Below are positions 25,097 through 33,556 of a stretch of DNA of 43,790 nt, one piece after another. The stretch is from Thermus tenuipuniceus. Lineage in GTDB: Bacteria > Deinococcota > Deinococci > Deinococcales > Thermaceae. The stretch is from the NCBI RefSeq assembly GCF_002964845.1, contig NZ_KZ672965.1, forward strand, positions 5,797 to 49,586. The letters run 5' to 3'. The notes beneath the pieces are model-generated. The model worked only from the letters and a program-made list of their open reading frames with translations, was not told the DNA's origin and ran no database searches. Both the position numbers and the translations under genes were made by a program. Every line of letters starts with the position of its first letter. Position 1 is the first letter of the stretch.

Positions 25097-27304
25097 ATGA
25101 ACCGCAAGCTTCTCAACGGACTTCTCCTCCTAGGCCTTTTCCTCCTGGCCCTCCTCATGGTCTGGAAGCCCTGGGCCCCCGGGGAACCCAAGGTCAAGCT
25201 GGGACTTGACCTTAAAGGAGGTCTTCGTATTGTCCTCGAGGCGGCGGTGGAAAACCCCACCCCCGACGACCTGGAAAAGGCCCGCACCGTGTTGGAGAAC
25301 CGCATCAACGCCCTGGGGGTAGCCGAGCCTCTCATCCAGATCCAGGGGCAAAAGCGCATCGTGGTGGAGCTTCCGGGCCTTTCCCAGGCGGACCAGGACC
25401 GGGCCCTCAAGCTCATCGGCCAGCGGGCGGTGCTGGAGTTCCGCATCCTCAAGGAGGGGGCCACGGGCACCACCGTGGCCCAGATCAACCAGGCCCTCCG
25501 GGAAAACCCGCGCCTGAAGCGGGAGGACCTGGAGAAGGACCTCATCAAGCCCGAGGACCTGGGCCCGGCCCTCCTCACGGGAGCGGACCTGGCGGACGCC
25601 CGGGCGGTCTTTGACCAGTTTGGCCGCCCCCAGGTGGCCCTCACCTTCACCCCGGAAGGGGCCAAGAAGTTTGAGGAGGTCACCCGGGCCAACGTGGGCA
25701 AGCAGCTGGCCATCGTCTTGGACGGCAAGGTCTACACCGCCCCCGTGATCCGCCAGGCCATCACGGGAGGGCAGGCGGTGATTGAGGGGCTATCGGGCCT
25801 CGAGGAGGCCAGCGAGATCGCCCTGGTCCTGCGCTCCGGAGCCCTGCCTGTGCCCCTGCAGGTGGCGGAGATCCGGGCCATCGGGCCCACCTTGGGCCAG
25901 GACGCCATTCAGGCAGGGATCCGCTCGGCTCTCATCGGCACCTTGGCCATCTTCCTCCTCATCTTTGCCTACTACGGCCCGAGCCTTGGTCTGGTGGCCT
26001 CCTTGGGCCTCATCTACACCTCCATCCTGATCCTCGGGCTCCTTTCCGGCCTTGGGGCCACCCTGACCCTGCCCGGCATCGCCGGGCTCGTCCTCACCCT
26101 GGGGGCGGCGGTGGACGGGAATGTGCTCTCCTTCGAGCGCATCAAGGAGGAGCTAAGGGCGGGGAAGAGGTTCCGCCAGGCCATCCCCGAGGGCTTCAAG
26201 CACTCCACCCTGACCATCCTGGACGTGAATGCCGCCCACCTGCTGGCGGCCGCCGCCCTTTACCAGTACGCCACCGGGCCCGTTCGGGGATTTGCGGTGG
26301 TTCTGGCCATCGGTGTGGTGGCCAGCGTCTTCTCCAACCTGGTTTTCAGCCGCTACCTCCTGGAGCGCATGGCGGACCGGAGCGAGATCAAGCCTCCCAT
26401 GTGGCTGGTGAACCCCCAGTTCAACTTCATGGGCCCGGCCCGCTTCATCACCGTGGCCACGCTTCTTTTGGCGGTGCTGGCGGCCGGCGTGGTCTTCACC
26501 AAGGGCTTCAACTACTCCATTGACTTCACCGGGGGCACGGCGTATACCCTGCGCACGGGCCCCGAGGTGGGCGTGGACACCCTAAGGCGCTTCCTGGAGG
26601 CCAGGGGCTTCCCCGCCAAGGAAGCGGTCATCACCCAGGTGCAAGCCCCCACCGCCGACTTCCGCGAGTTCTCCCTGAAGCTCCCCCCCTTAAGCGACGC
26701 CAAGAGGCTGGAGCTGGAGCGGCTTTTTGCCTCGGAGCTCAAGGCCACGGTGCTCACCTCGGAAACCGTGGGCCCCGCCATCGGCTCGGAGCTGAGGCGG
26801 AACGCGGTGATGGCGGTCCTGGTAGGCCTCGGCCTCATCCTCCTCTACGTGGCCTTCCGCTTTGACTGGACCTTCGGGGTAGCCAGCGTGCTGGCCGTGG
26901 CCCACGACGTGGCCATCGTGGCGGGGATGTACAGCCTCCTGGGCCTGGAGTTCTCCATCCCCACCATCGCCGCCCTCCTCACCATCGTGGGCTACTCCAT
27001 CAACGACTCCATCGTGGTTTCCGACCGCATTCGGGAAAACCAGAAGCTCATGCGGGGCATCCCCTACCGGGAGCTGGTGAACCGCTCCATCAACCAAACC
27101 CTCTCCCGCACGGTGATGACTAGCCTCACCACCCTTTTGCCCATCATCGCCCTCCTCTTCCTGGGAGGAAGCGTCCTTAGGGACTTCTCCCTGGCCATCC
27201 TCGTAGGCATCTTCGTGGGTACCTACAGCTCCATCTACGTGGTGAGCGCCCTGGTGGTGTTCTGGAAGGAGATGCGGCAAGGGCGGGCCAAGAAGGCGGC
27301 CTAG
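25097..27304 (+). CDS. secDF: Fused protein-export protein SecDF
   Basis: 735 residues, SecD and SecF fused as in Thermus: twelve membrane helices with a large periplasmic P1 domain (~30-260) and a smaller P4 domain (~470-560). It pulls preproteins out of the SecYEG channel using the proton gradient. From ATG 25097 the proton-path residues fall at Asp340 (AAVDGNVLSFERI), Asp637 (YSINDSIVVSDRI) and Arg671 (LSRTVMTS), the T. thermophilus numbers, which supports this start over GTG 25076 or 25088. No separate secD/secF split is needed; the reading frame is continuous. Confidence 0.97.
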   Translation: MNRKLLNGLLLLGLFLLALLMVWKPWAPGEPKVKLGLDLKGGLRIVLEAAVENPTPDDLEKARTVLENRINALGVAEPLIQIQGQKRIVVELPGLSQADQDRALKLIGQRAVLEFRILKEGATGTTVAQINQALRENPRLKREDLEKDLIKPEDLGPALLTGADLADARAVFDQFGRPQVALTFTPEGAKKFEEVTRANVGKQLAIVLDGKVYTAPVIRQAITGGQAVIEGLSGLEEASEIALVLRSGALPVPLQVAEIRAIGPTLGQDAIQAGIRSALIGTLAIFLLIFAYYGPSLGLVASLGLIYTSILILGLLSGLGATLTLPGIAGLVLTLGAAVDGNVLSFERIKEELRAGKRFRQAIPEGFKHSTLTILDVNAAHLLAAAALYQYATGPVRGFAVVLAIGVVASVFSNLVFSRYLLERMADRSEIKPPMWLVNPQFNFMGPARFITVATLLLAVLAAGVVFTKGFNYSIDFTGGTAYTLRTGPEVGVDTLRRFLEARGFPAKEAVITQVQAPTADFREFSLKLPPLSDAKRLELERLFASELKATVLTSETVGPAIGSELRRNAVMAVLVGLGLILLYVAFRFDWTFGVASVLAVAHDVAIVAGMYSLLGLEFSIPTIAALLTIVGYSINDSIVVSDRIRENQKLMRGIPYRELVNRSINQTLSRTVMTSLTTLLPIIALLFLGGSVLRDFSLAILVGIFVGTYSSIYVVSALVVFWKEMRQGRAKKAA

Positions 27305-27322
27305 GCGGAAGCGGAAGAACCC

Positions 27323-27350
27323 ACCCCCAGGGGCCGCATCCCCTGGGGGT
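27323..27350. terminator. Bidirectional terminator hairpin
   Basis: 11-bp perfect stem ACCCCCAGGGG / CCCCTGGGGGT with a 6-nt loop between the secDF stop and the stop of the convergent regulator gene. It is followed by TTAACC on the plus strand and GGGTTCTTCC on the minus strand, so the T-tracts are weak, but stability and position fit shared termination. Confidence 0.75.
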
Positions 27351-29921
27351 TTAACCTTCCCAACCCAGCTCCCGCAAGGCCCTTCGGTGCAGGAAAAGAC
27401 CCTCCTCCTGGGCCGGGGTGCCCTGGAGGCGGCGCAGGGCCTCCTCGTCCAAGGGATCTAGGCGCAGGGCCAGGAGCCAGTCCTCGAGGCGGGGGCTCCG
27501 CAGAAGGGCCCGCCGCCGTTCCTCCAGATAGGCCCGGGCCCAGTCCTCCAAAAAAGGGTGCTCCAGCCCCCAAAAGGGTGGGGCCAAGGGGGCCTCGGGG
27601 TCCTGGAGGTCTAGGTAGAGCTCTGGAGCCTCGCGAGAGAGGCCATAGGGCTTCTGGCGTAGAAAGTAGGGCTTAGCCCCTTTGGGCCGGCCCGGTTCCA
27701 GGGCACTTACCACCTCCCACCAAAGCACCCGGAACTCCCCAGGTGAAACCGACAGGGCCTCGAGGAGATCCTCCTTCTCCCATTGGGCGGCCACCAGAAG
27801 GGCCAAAAGAAGCCGGGCCTTATCCCGGCGGAACCGCACAGGCCGCCCCTCCACCCGCACCTCAAATCCCCCAAGGACTCGTATCTCCACCCGCACCCCA
27901 GGATGGTAGGGAACGGGAAGGCGGCCAAGCCGCCAAAGGGCCCGGCGTACCCGGGGCACGGGAGGGGCAAAGAGGGTCCGCCCAGCTAAGAAGGGATAGA
28001 TTCGCAAAAGATCCTCCCAGCCGTCGCGGAAGGGATAGGCCTCGGCCAAAGCCCGGAGGAAGGAGTCCAGAAGGGGAAGGGCCGGCAGAGGGAAAGCCTG
28101 CCCTCGGCGAAGCCAAGCGGCCGCCACCATCAGGGTGAGAAAGCCCTCCACCCAGAGGTCCCCCGAGAACCGGGCCAGGCGCACCATCTCCTTATAGGCA
28201 TCCTCATCCCCCAAAGCTGCCATACCCCCTAAGGCCTCCACCCGGAGCCGCGCAGGACCTCCTTCCGCCATGGCCAAGGCCGACCGATAGGCGGCCTTGG
28301 CCCCATCCAGGCGTTCCAAAGCCAGAAGGGCGTGCCCCCTCCTGGCCTGGGCTAGGCTCATGCCAAAGGGGCTCCCCAGCACCTCGGCTTCCCTAAGGCC
28401 CTGTTCCGCCCAACGAAGGCCTTCTTCCGCATCCCCGGCCACGCACTCCAGAAGCGCCCGAAGAAGGGTGCCTTCACGATGGTTTTGCGGCGGCCGGTGG
28501 AGCCCTGGGTCCGCGCTTTCCCTCAGGCAAGCCAGGGCCTCCGCGGGCTTTCCTTGCCTGAGGAGGAGCCGCGGCCCCGAAAACCCCAAGGCCTGAGCCT
28601 CCTCCACCCGACCCTCGTTGAGGAGGTTCTCGGCAAGGAGCAGCCGCGCCTCCTCCGGAAAGAGCCGACAGGCCTCCTCCACGTAAGGACGCCCCCGCGC
28701 AGGCTCCACCGTGTCCAGGAAAAGGCGGGCCAACCCCAGATAGGCCCGGGTCTCCCCTGCCCTAAGGACCTTCTGGTAAGCAGCCTCCGCCTCCTGGTAG
28801 CGCCCAGCCTGGCGCAAGGCCTCCGCCTCCAAGAGGCCGAGCTTATGCCGCCCTCGCCGCAGGGCTTCCGGCAGGTGGGCCAGAAGGCGCAAGACAGTGT
28901 AGGTGAGGCCGCGAGCCAGCCAGGAAAACCCTTCCTGCGCCAAAAGATCTGCCACGTGGCCAAGCCTTCCCGCCTCCAGGAGAAACTCGGCCGCCCGAAC
29001 CCCTTCCCCACGGGCCAGGGCCTCCTCCGCCGCCTTGGTGAGGAGCCCCCGGGCTTCCGCCTCGGGAAGGAGGGTTTTCAAGGCGCTGCGCACCAGGGGA
29101 TGGAAGCAGAGCTTCCCCTCCCGCCTTTCCAGGAGCAGGTCCTCAGCAAAGGGCAGGAGGACCTGCCCCTCCGCCTCCGGCACCTCCCCCAAAAGGGCCA
29201 GCCTCGAGGCCTCCCGCAGAACTTCCTCGGGAAGGCCATAGGCCAGGTAGGCCAAGAGCCCCTCGGCGCTTTCCAGCGCCAGCTCCGGCTTCAGACCCCG
29301 GCGCATGGCCAACAGGACCACCCGTAGGCCCAGGGCCAGGGAAAGGGCCCGCTCCACCTCAAAGGCCAGAAGTTCCGGGGCCAAGGCCTTGGCCAGCTGG
29401 CAAGCCTCCTCGGGATCAAAGGCCAGCTCCCGCTCGGAAAGCACCGTGAGGAAAGCAAAGGGTGTGGCCTTCCGTGAGAGGAGCAAGAGCCTTAGGCCGG
29501 GAAGCCGGACCAGGCCCTGCACCACCTTGAGCACCCCGGGGCTTTCCGCCCGGTGGACCTCATCCAGCACCAGGAGGTGGAAACCCAAGGGCTCCAGGGC
29601 ACCCAAAAAGACCTCCAAGGCCCTGGGCCAAGCCCCTGCCTCCAAAAGCTCCGCCACCCTCTGAAGCTCGGCCCGGCCTTGGTAGGCAGCCAGAAGGTGC
29701 CACAGGAAAACCACAGGGTCCTTGGCCTCCTCCGCCAGGGCCACGTAGACCCCGGAAAACTCCGAGGCCAGGCTGGTCTTCCCGTACCCCGCCCCCGCCG
29801 CCAGGACCACCCCAGGGCTTTGGCGGAAGGCCTCCTCCACCAGGCGCCGAGGACGGTCCCGCCGCACCTCCTTGGCCGTGCGAGGGGGCAGGAGCCTCGA
29901 GGCGGGCACCGGGTAGGGCAC
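27351..29921 (-). CDS. STAND-type ATPase regulator with C-terminal SARP-like DNA-binding domain
   Basis: 856 residues from GTG 29921. An NTPase domain has Walker A GAGYGKTS (43-50) and Walker B LLVLDEVHR (Asp120-Glu121), followed by a MalT-like helical region and a long TPR-like array (~300-640, e.g. EAEAAYQKVLRAG). From ~678 the C-terminus is a winged helix of OmpR/SARP type (IRVLGGFEVRVEGRPVRF ... KARLLLALLV) and then a short BTAD-like helical region. It looks like a MalT relative with a SARP DNA-binding module instead of LuxR. Probably an inducer-sensing activator of the divergent catabolic operon 397 bp away. Confidence 0.87.
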   Translation of the reverse strand: MPYPVPASRLLPPRTAKEVRRDRPRRLVEEAFRQSPGVVLAAGAGYGKTSLASEFSGVYVALAEEAKDPVVFLWHLLAAYQGRAELQRVAELLEAGAWPRALEVFLGALEPLGFHLLVLDEVHRAESPGVLKVVQGLVRLPGLRLLLLSRKATPFAFLTVLSERELAFDPEEACQLAKALAPELLAFEVERALSLALGLRVVLLAMRRGLKPELALESAEGLLAYLAYGLPEEVLREASRLALLGEVPEAEGQVLLPFAEDLLLERREGKLCFHPLVRSALKTLLPEAEARGLLTKAAEEALARGEGVRAAEFLLEAGRLGHVADLLAQEGFSWLARGLTYTVLRLLAHLPEALRRGRHKLGLLEAEALRQAGRYQEAEAAYQKVLRAGETRAYLGLARLFLDTVEPARGRPYVEEACRLFPEEARLLLAENLLNEGRVEEAQALGFSGPRLLLRQGKPAEALACLRESADPGLHRPPQNHREGTLLRALLECVAGDAEEGLRWAEQGLREAEVLGSPFGMSLAQARRGHALLALERLDGAKAAYRSALAMAEGGPARLRVEALGGMAALGDEDAYKEMVRLARFSGDLWVEGFLTLMVAAAWLRRGQAFPLPALPLLDSFLRALAEAYPFRDGWEDLLRIYPFLAGRTLFAPPVPRVRRALWRLGRLPVPYHPGVRVEIRVLGGFEVRVEGRPVRFRRDKARLLLALLVAAQWEKEDLLEALSVSPGEFRVLWWEVVSALEPGRPKGAKPYFLRQKPYGLSREAPELYLDLQDPEAPLAPPFWGLEHPFLEDWARAYLEERRRALLRSPRLEDWLLALRLDPLDEEALRRLQGTPAQEEGLFLHRRALRELGWEG

Positions 29922-30038
29922 GGTCTTATTCTCCCCGGGACCCGCTTTAGAGGCAAGCCTGAACCCGGTGGCTTAGTCCCTTCGTTGGCCACCTCAAGGC
30001 TCCACCCCCGCTATGTTGAGGAAGACACGGCCACAGAT

Positions 30039-30144
30039 GAGGTGGTGGGCCAGCACCATCGGGCTCACCCTCGCCCCCATTCCCCGGTAGGACCGGGCCT
30101 CCTTCCCCCGGTGCAGTAAGGGGGCGTGACCGCCCCCTCCACCC
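30039..30144 (-). pseudogene. Second, more eroded copy of the same transposase
   Basis: Two blocks match the relic at 19945-20385 in the same order. Block 1 encodes VEGAVTPPYCTGG (there VEGVVTPPYRTRGG; nucleotides about 85% alike over 40). Block 2 encodes SYRGMGARVSPMVLAHHL (there SYWGLVARVNLILLAHNL), now in another frame. About 95 nt between them are lost. The rest of the 29922-30317 gap holds no convincing gene: a short open stretch upstream (starting MSDWGLGHPWAF) runs into block 1 and may be more of the same relic. The operon promoter occupies 30278-30309. Confidence 0.6.
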
Positions 30145-30277
30145 GCTCCCCCGCCCAGGTCTCCCAGGCGTTCCCAAGGAGGAAGGCCCAGGGATGGCCA
30201 AGGCCCCAGTCGCTCATAACCCCACCCAGGGCGTAGTCCTGGATGTGGGGAGATGGGTTTCAGGTCCACCACGTTTT

Positions 30278-30309
30278 GTAACGCCTGGGTAACGCCCCAG
30301 CCCTAATCT
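30278..30309 (+). promoter_or_regulatory. Catabolic operon promoter with 11-bp-spaced direct repeat
   Basis: GTAACGCC occurs at 30278-30285 and again at 30289-30296, an 11-bp period (one helical turn), followed 7 nt later by a -10 box TAATCT (30304-30309) and 8 nt later by the ATG at 30318. There is no good -35; the second repeat sits in its place. This is the classic layout for SARP activators, which bind tandem direct repeats next to the -10. Confidence 0.6.
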
Positions 30310-30317
30310 GGGGGTGG

Positions 30318-31325
30318 ATGGTCCTGCGTAGCCTTGGGGTTTATCTGCCGGAGGGGCGTGTGGGAGCCGAGGAAATCGCTCTCTGGGCCCACCTACCTGT
30401 GGAGGTGGTGCGGGAAAAACTGGGCATCTTGGAAAAACCGGTGCCAGGACCCAAGGACCACCCTACCGAGATGGCCCTCTGGGCCGCCCAGACCGCCCTG
30501 GAAAAAGCGGGCCTCAGCGGGGAAGCGGTGGACTGGGTGATCTCCATCGTGGAGGAATATAAGGATTACCCCGTCTGGACCACAGCCCCTTACCTGGCCC
30601 TGGGCCTGGGGGCCTCGAGGGCCAAGGGCCTAGACCTCAACCAGAAGTGCGCCTCCTTCATAGGGGCCCTGGAGGTGGCCCGGGGGCTTTTCGCCACCCG
30701 GAAGGAAGTGAAAGTGGTCCTGGTGGCCGGGGGGTACCGCAACGGGGACCTGGTGGACTACCAAGACCCCCACACCCGTTTCCTCTACGACCTGGCCGCA
30801 GGAGGTGCCGCCGCGGTCCTCACCCGGGAAGGGCCAGGGCTTAGGCTATTAGGCCTGGCCCACCGCATGGACCCCACCCTGGCCCTGGCGGTGAAGGTGC
30901 CGGTGGGGGGAACGCAAAACCCGTTGAACCCGGCCAACCTCCAGGCGTTCCGGCTCCGCGTGGAAAACCCCGAGGCCATGAAGGCGCGTTTGGACGCCAC
31001 CTCCATCCCCACCTTGTTGGCGGTGGTACGGGAGGCCCTGCGGGAAGCGGGCTACACCGAGGCCGACCTGGACTACTTGGCCCTCCTCCACATGAAGCGC
31101 TCCGCCCATCGGGCGGTGTTGGAAGGCCTAGGCCTCAGGGAGGAACAGTCCATCTACCTGGAGCGCTTCGGCCACCTGGGGCAGCTGGACCCCATCCTCT
31201 CCTTGAAGCTGGCTTGGGAGAGGGGGCTTCTGCGGGAAGGCAGCCTGGCCGCCCTGGCGGCGGCGGGGGTGGGGTACTTCTACGGAGCGGCGGTCCTCCG
31301 CCTGGAAGGAGGGCTTTATGCTTGA
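30318..31325 (+). CDS. KAS III-like thiolase-fold enzyme
   Basis: 335 residues of the FabH/KAS III group. The nucleophile is Cys111 (LNQKCASFIGAL) and the catalytic His is His258 (ALLHMKRSAH). Where FabH has the third residue, Asn in GNTSAAS, this protein has His286 (FGHLGQLDP), giving Cys-His-His. It is the first gene of a catabolic operon with CoA ligase and transporter genes rather than fatty acid synthesis genes, so it is probably not a housekeeping FabH. Acyl transfer or beta-ketoacyl-CoA formation/cleavage are possible roles. Its stop overlaps the next ATG by 8 nt. Confidence 0.85.
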   Translation: MVLRSLGVYLPEGRVGAEEIALWAHLPVEVVREKLGILEKPVPGPKDHPTEMALWAAQTALEKAGLSGEAVDWVISIVEEYKDYPVWTTAPYLALGLGASRAKGLDLNQKCASFIGALEVARGLFATRKEVKVVLVAGGYRNGDLVDYQDPHTRFLYDLAAGGAAAVLTREGPGLRLLGLAHRMDPTLALAVKVPVGGTQNPLNPANLQAFRLRVENPEAMKARLDATSIPTLLAVVREALREAGYTEADLDYLALLHMKRSAHRAVLEGLGLREEQSIYLERFGHLGQLDPILSLKLAWERGLLREGSLAALAAAGVGYFYGAAVLRLEGGLYA

Positions 31326-32796
31326 GCCCAACTGGCTGGGGCGGCTTGCTGGTTACCATCCGGACCGGAAGGCCGTCTGCTTCCGGGGCGTCTGGTTCAC
31401 CTATGGGGATCTTTACCGGAGGGCACGACGGACCGCCGCAACGCTCCGGGGCCTAGGGGTGGGCAAGGGGGACCGGGTGGGCCTTTTGGCCTGGAACCAC
31501 CCCGCATACCTGGACTTACTCTTCGCCGGGCCCCTCCTCGGCCACATCCTCACCCCCTTTAACCATCGCCTCAGCTTGCCTGAGCTTCAAGCCCTTTACG
31601 CCTACACCGAGCCCCGGGTGCTCTTCTATGGGGAAGGCTTCCAGGAGGTGGCCCAAGCCTTAGACCCTGGGGCGCTTCCCCTCGAGGCCCTCCTCGAGAG
31701 GAAGGAAGCAGAGGAGGCCACCAGGGTAGGACTGGAGGACCCCGCCCTCCTCCTCTTCACCGGGGGCACCACCGGCCTGCCCAAAGGGGCCCTGATCCCC
31801 TACCGTCAGCTTCTGGTCAACGCTGTCCAGACCGCCTTTTCCTGGGGACTTACCCGGGAAGACCGGTACATCCTGGCCACCCCCATGTTCCACGCTGCCC
31901 TGAATGCCCTGGCCACCCCCCTCCTCTACTTGGGCGGGAGCGTGGTGATCCAAGAGCGCTTCCGCCCGGAGGAGTACCTGGAACTGGTGGCGACATACCG
32001 GCCCACGATCCTCTTTTTGGTGCCCACCATGTTCCAAATGCTTCTGGAAACCCCGGGTTTTGCGGAAGCCGACCTTTCCTTTGTCCGCTTCGCCATCTCC
32101 GGAGGAGCCCCCTGCCCCGGCCCGGTGCGGGAAGCCTTCCGCAGAAAAGGGGTGCGTTTCAAGCAGGGCTACGGCCTCACGGAGTGCGGGGTCAACTGCT
32201 TCACCCTGGAGCTGGAGGAAGCCGAGGCCCACCCGGAGAGCGTGGGCCGGCCCATGCCCCACCTGAAGGCTCGCCTGGTGCAAGAGGACGGCGAGGAGGC
32301 CCCCGTGGGCGAGGCCGGGGAGCTTTGGCTTTCGGGGAGCGTGGTCATGAAGGGATACTTCCAGCGCCCGGAGGAAAACGCCAAGGCCTTCGTCTACGAC
32401 GGGGAAAGGCTATGGCTCAGGACCGGGGACCTGGCCTACCAGGATGCGGAAGGGCGCTTTTACATCGTAGGGCGCCGGAAGGAAATGTTCATCTCCGGGG
32501 GGGAAAACGTCTACCCCGTGGAGGTGGAGCGGGCCCTCTACGACCACCCGGCGGTGCGGGAGGCAGCGGTGGTGGGCGTGCCGGACCCCAAGTGGGGCGA
32601 GGTAGGGGTGGCCTTCGTAACCCTCAAGGAGCCTCTGGAGGCGGAAGCCCTTCGCGCCTTCCTCCGGGAGCGGCTTGCGGGATACAAGGTGCCCAAGCAC
32701 ATCGTCTTTTTGCCGGAGCTACCCAAGTCTGGGCCCGGGAAGGTGCAGAAGGAGGCCCTGAAAAGGTTGTGGGAGGCGGAACATGGCCAGGCTTAG
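31318..32796 (+). CDS. AMP-forming acyl-CoA synthetase
   Basis: 492 residues, ANL superfamily, activating a carboxylic acid as its CoA thioester via acyl-AMP. Motifs: LLLFTGGTTGLPKGAL (phosphate loop), QGYGLTECG, WLRTGDLAY, RRKEMFISGGENVYP (hinge) and the C-terminal catalytic Lys region SGPGKVQKEAL. Size fits short/medium-chain or aromatic acid ligases; the substrate is unknown. Overlaps its neighbours by 8 and 14 nt, so it is translated as part of one operon. Confidence 0.93.
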   Translation: MLEPNWLGRLAGYHPDRKAVCFRGVWFTYGDLYRRARRTAATLRGLGVGKGDRVGLLAWNHPAYLDLLFAGPLLGHILTPFNHRLSLPELQALYAYTEPRVLFYGEGFQEVAQALDPGALPLEALLERKEAEEATRVGLEDPALLLFTGGTTGLPKGALIPYRQLLVNAVQTAFSWGLTREDRYILATPMFHAALNALATPLLYLGGSVVIQERFRPEEYLELVATYRPTILFLVPTMFQMLLETPGFAEADLSFVRFAISGGAPCPGPVREAFRRKGVRFKQGYGLTECGVNCFTLELEEAEAHPESVGRPMPHLKARLVQEDGEEAPVGEAGELWLSGSVVMKGYFQRPEENAKAFVYDGERLWLRTGDLAYQDAEGRFYIVGRRKEMFISGGENVYPVEVERALYDHPAVREAAVVGVPDPKWGEVGVAFVTLKEPLEAEALRAFLRERLAGYKVPKHIVFLPELPKSGPGKVQKEALKRLWEAEHGQA

Positions 32797-33556
32797 GCTC
32801 CGCGTGGAGGGAGATGGGCCGAAAGTGGTGCTTCTCAACGGGATTTTCCAACGCCTGGAAAGCTGGGACCCCGTGGTGCCCCTGCTTAAGGGCTACACCC
32901 TTCTTCGCTACGACATGCGGAGCCAGGGGGAAAGCGAGGCCCCAAAGGGGCGCTACACCCCTGAGGTCCATGCCCAGGACCTCCTCGGGCTCCTCGAGGA
33001 ACTGGGCTGGGAAGACGCCACCTTGGTGGGTCTTTCCAACGGGGGCATCGTGGCCTTGAAGGCGGCCCTCCTAGCCCCCCATCGCCTCCGGGGCCTGGTT
33101 TTGGTCTGCACCACCCCCCACCTAGACCCCGCCTTAAGGGCCAAGGCGGAAAGCTGGCTGCACGCCCTAAGGGCCGGGGGTACCCCCCTGCGCCTTAGGG
33201 TAGCCCTGCCTTGGGTCTTCGGGGCCCGCTTCCTAAACCAGCACCCCGAGCTGCTGACGGAAGAAGGCCTGGCCCCCCTGGTGGCCCAAGCGCCAGGGGA
33301 AAAGGCCCAGGAAAGGCTTCTTCTGGGGTTTCTCGCCCTCGAGGACCTCAGGCCTCAGCTCCCACGCCTCCATCTCCCAGCCTTGGTCCTCTATGGGGAG
33401 GAGGACCTCCTCTTCCCCCGGCCCTACGCCGAGGCCCTCGCCGAGGGCCTGGGGGCCAGGCTAAAGGCCCTGCCCACGGGGCACGCGGCACCCTTGGAAG
33501 ACCCCGCGGCTTTCGCCCAGGCCGTGAGGGAGTTTTTGGAGGAGGTGTATGCTTAG
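32783..33556 (+). CDS. Alpha/beta hydrolase 1
   Basis: 257 residues, alpha/beta-hydrolase fold. Nucleophile elbow VGLSNGGIV, acid in LYGEEDLLFP, His in PTGHAAPLED; the oxyanion-side motif is LLNGIFQR rather than the usual HG. No signal peptide, so cytoplasmic. It resembles enol-lactonase and ester-hydrolase members; a role in opening an ester or lactone before CoA activation would fit the neighbours. It overlaps the ligase gene by 14 nt and the next hydrolase by 8 nt. Confidence 0.88.
   Translation: MARLRLRVEGDGPKVVLLNGIFQRLESWDPVVPLLKGYTLLRYDMRSQGESEAPKGRYTPEVHAQDLLGLLEELGWEDATLVGLSNGGIVALKAALLAPHRLRGLVLVCTTPHLDPALRAKAESWLHALRAGGTPLRLRVALPWVFGARFLNQHPELLTEEGLAPLVAQAPGEKAQERLLLGFLALEDLRPQLPRLHLPALVLYGEEDLLFPRPYAEALAEGLGARLKALPTGHAAPLEDPAAFAQAVREFLEEVYA

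Noticed and set aside
30318-33556. Possible OleABCD-like olefin/beta-lactone cluster (KAS III-like + hydrolase + ligase + SDR)
   Set aside because: The third catalytic residue is His rather than the OleA Asn, the ligase has the size and motifs of an ordinary acyl-CoA synthetase, and the SDR is a short 3-hydroxybutyrate dehydrogenase type. The importer and hydratase argue for catabolism.
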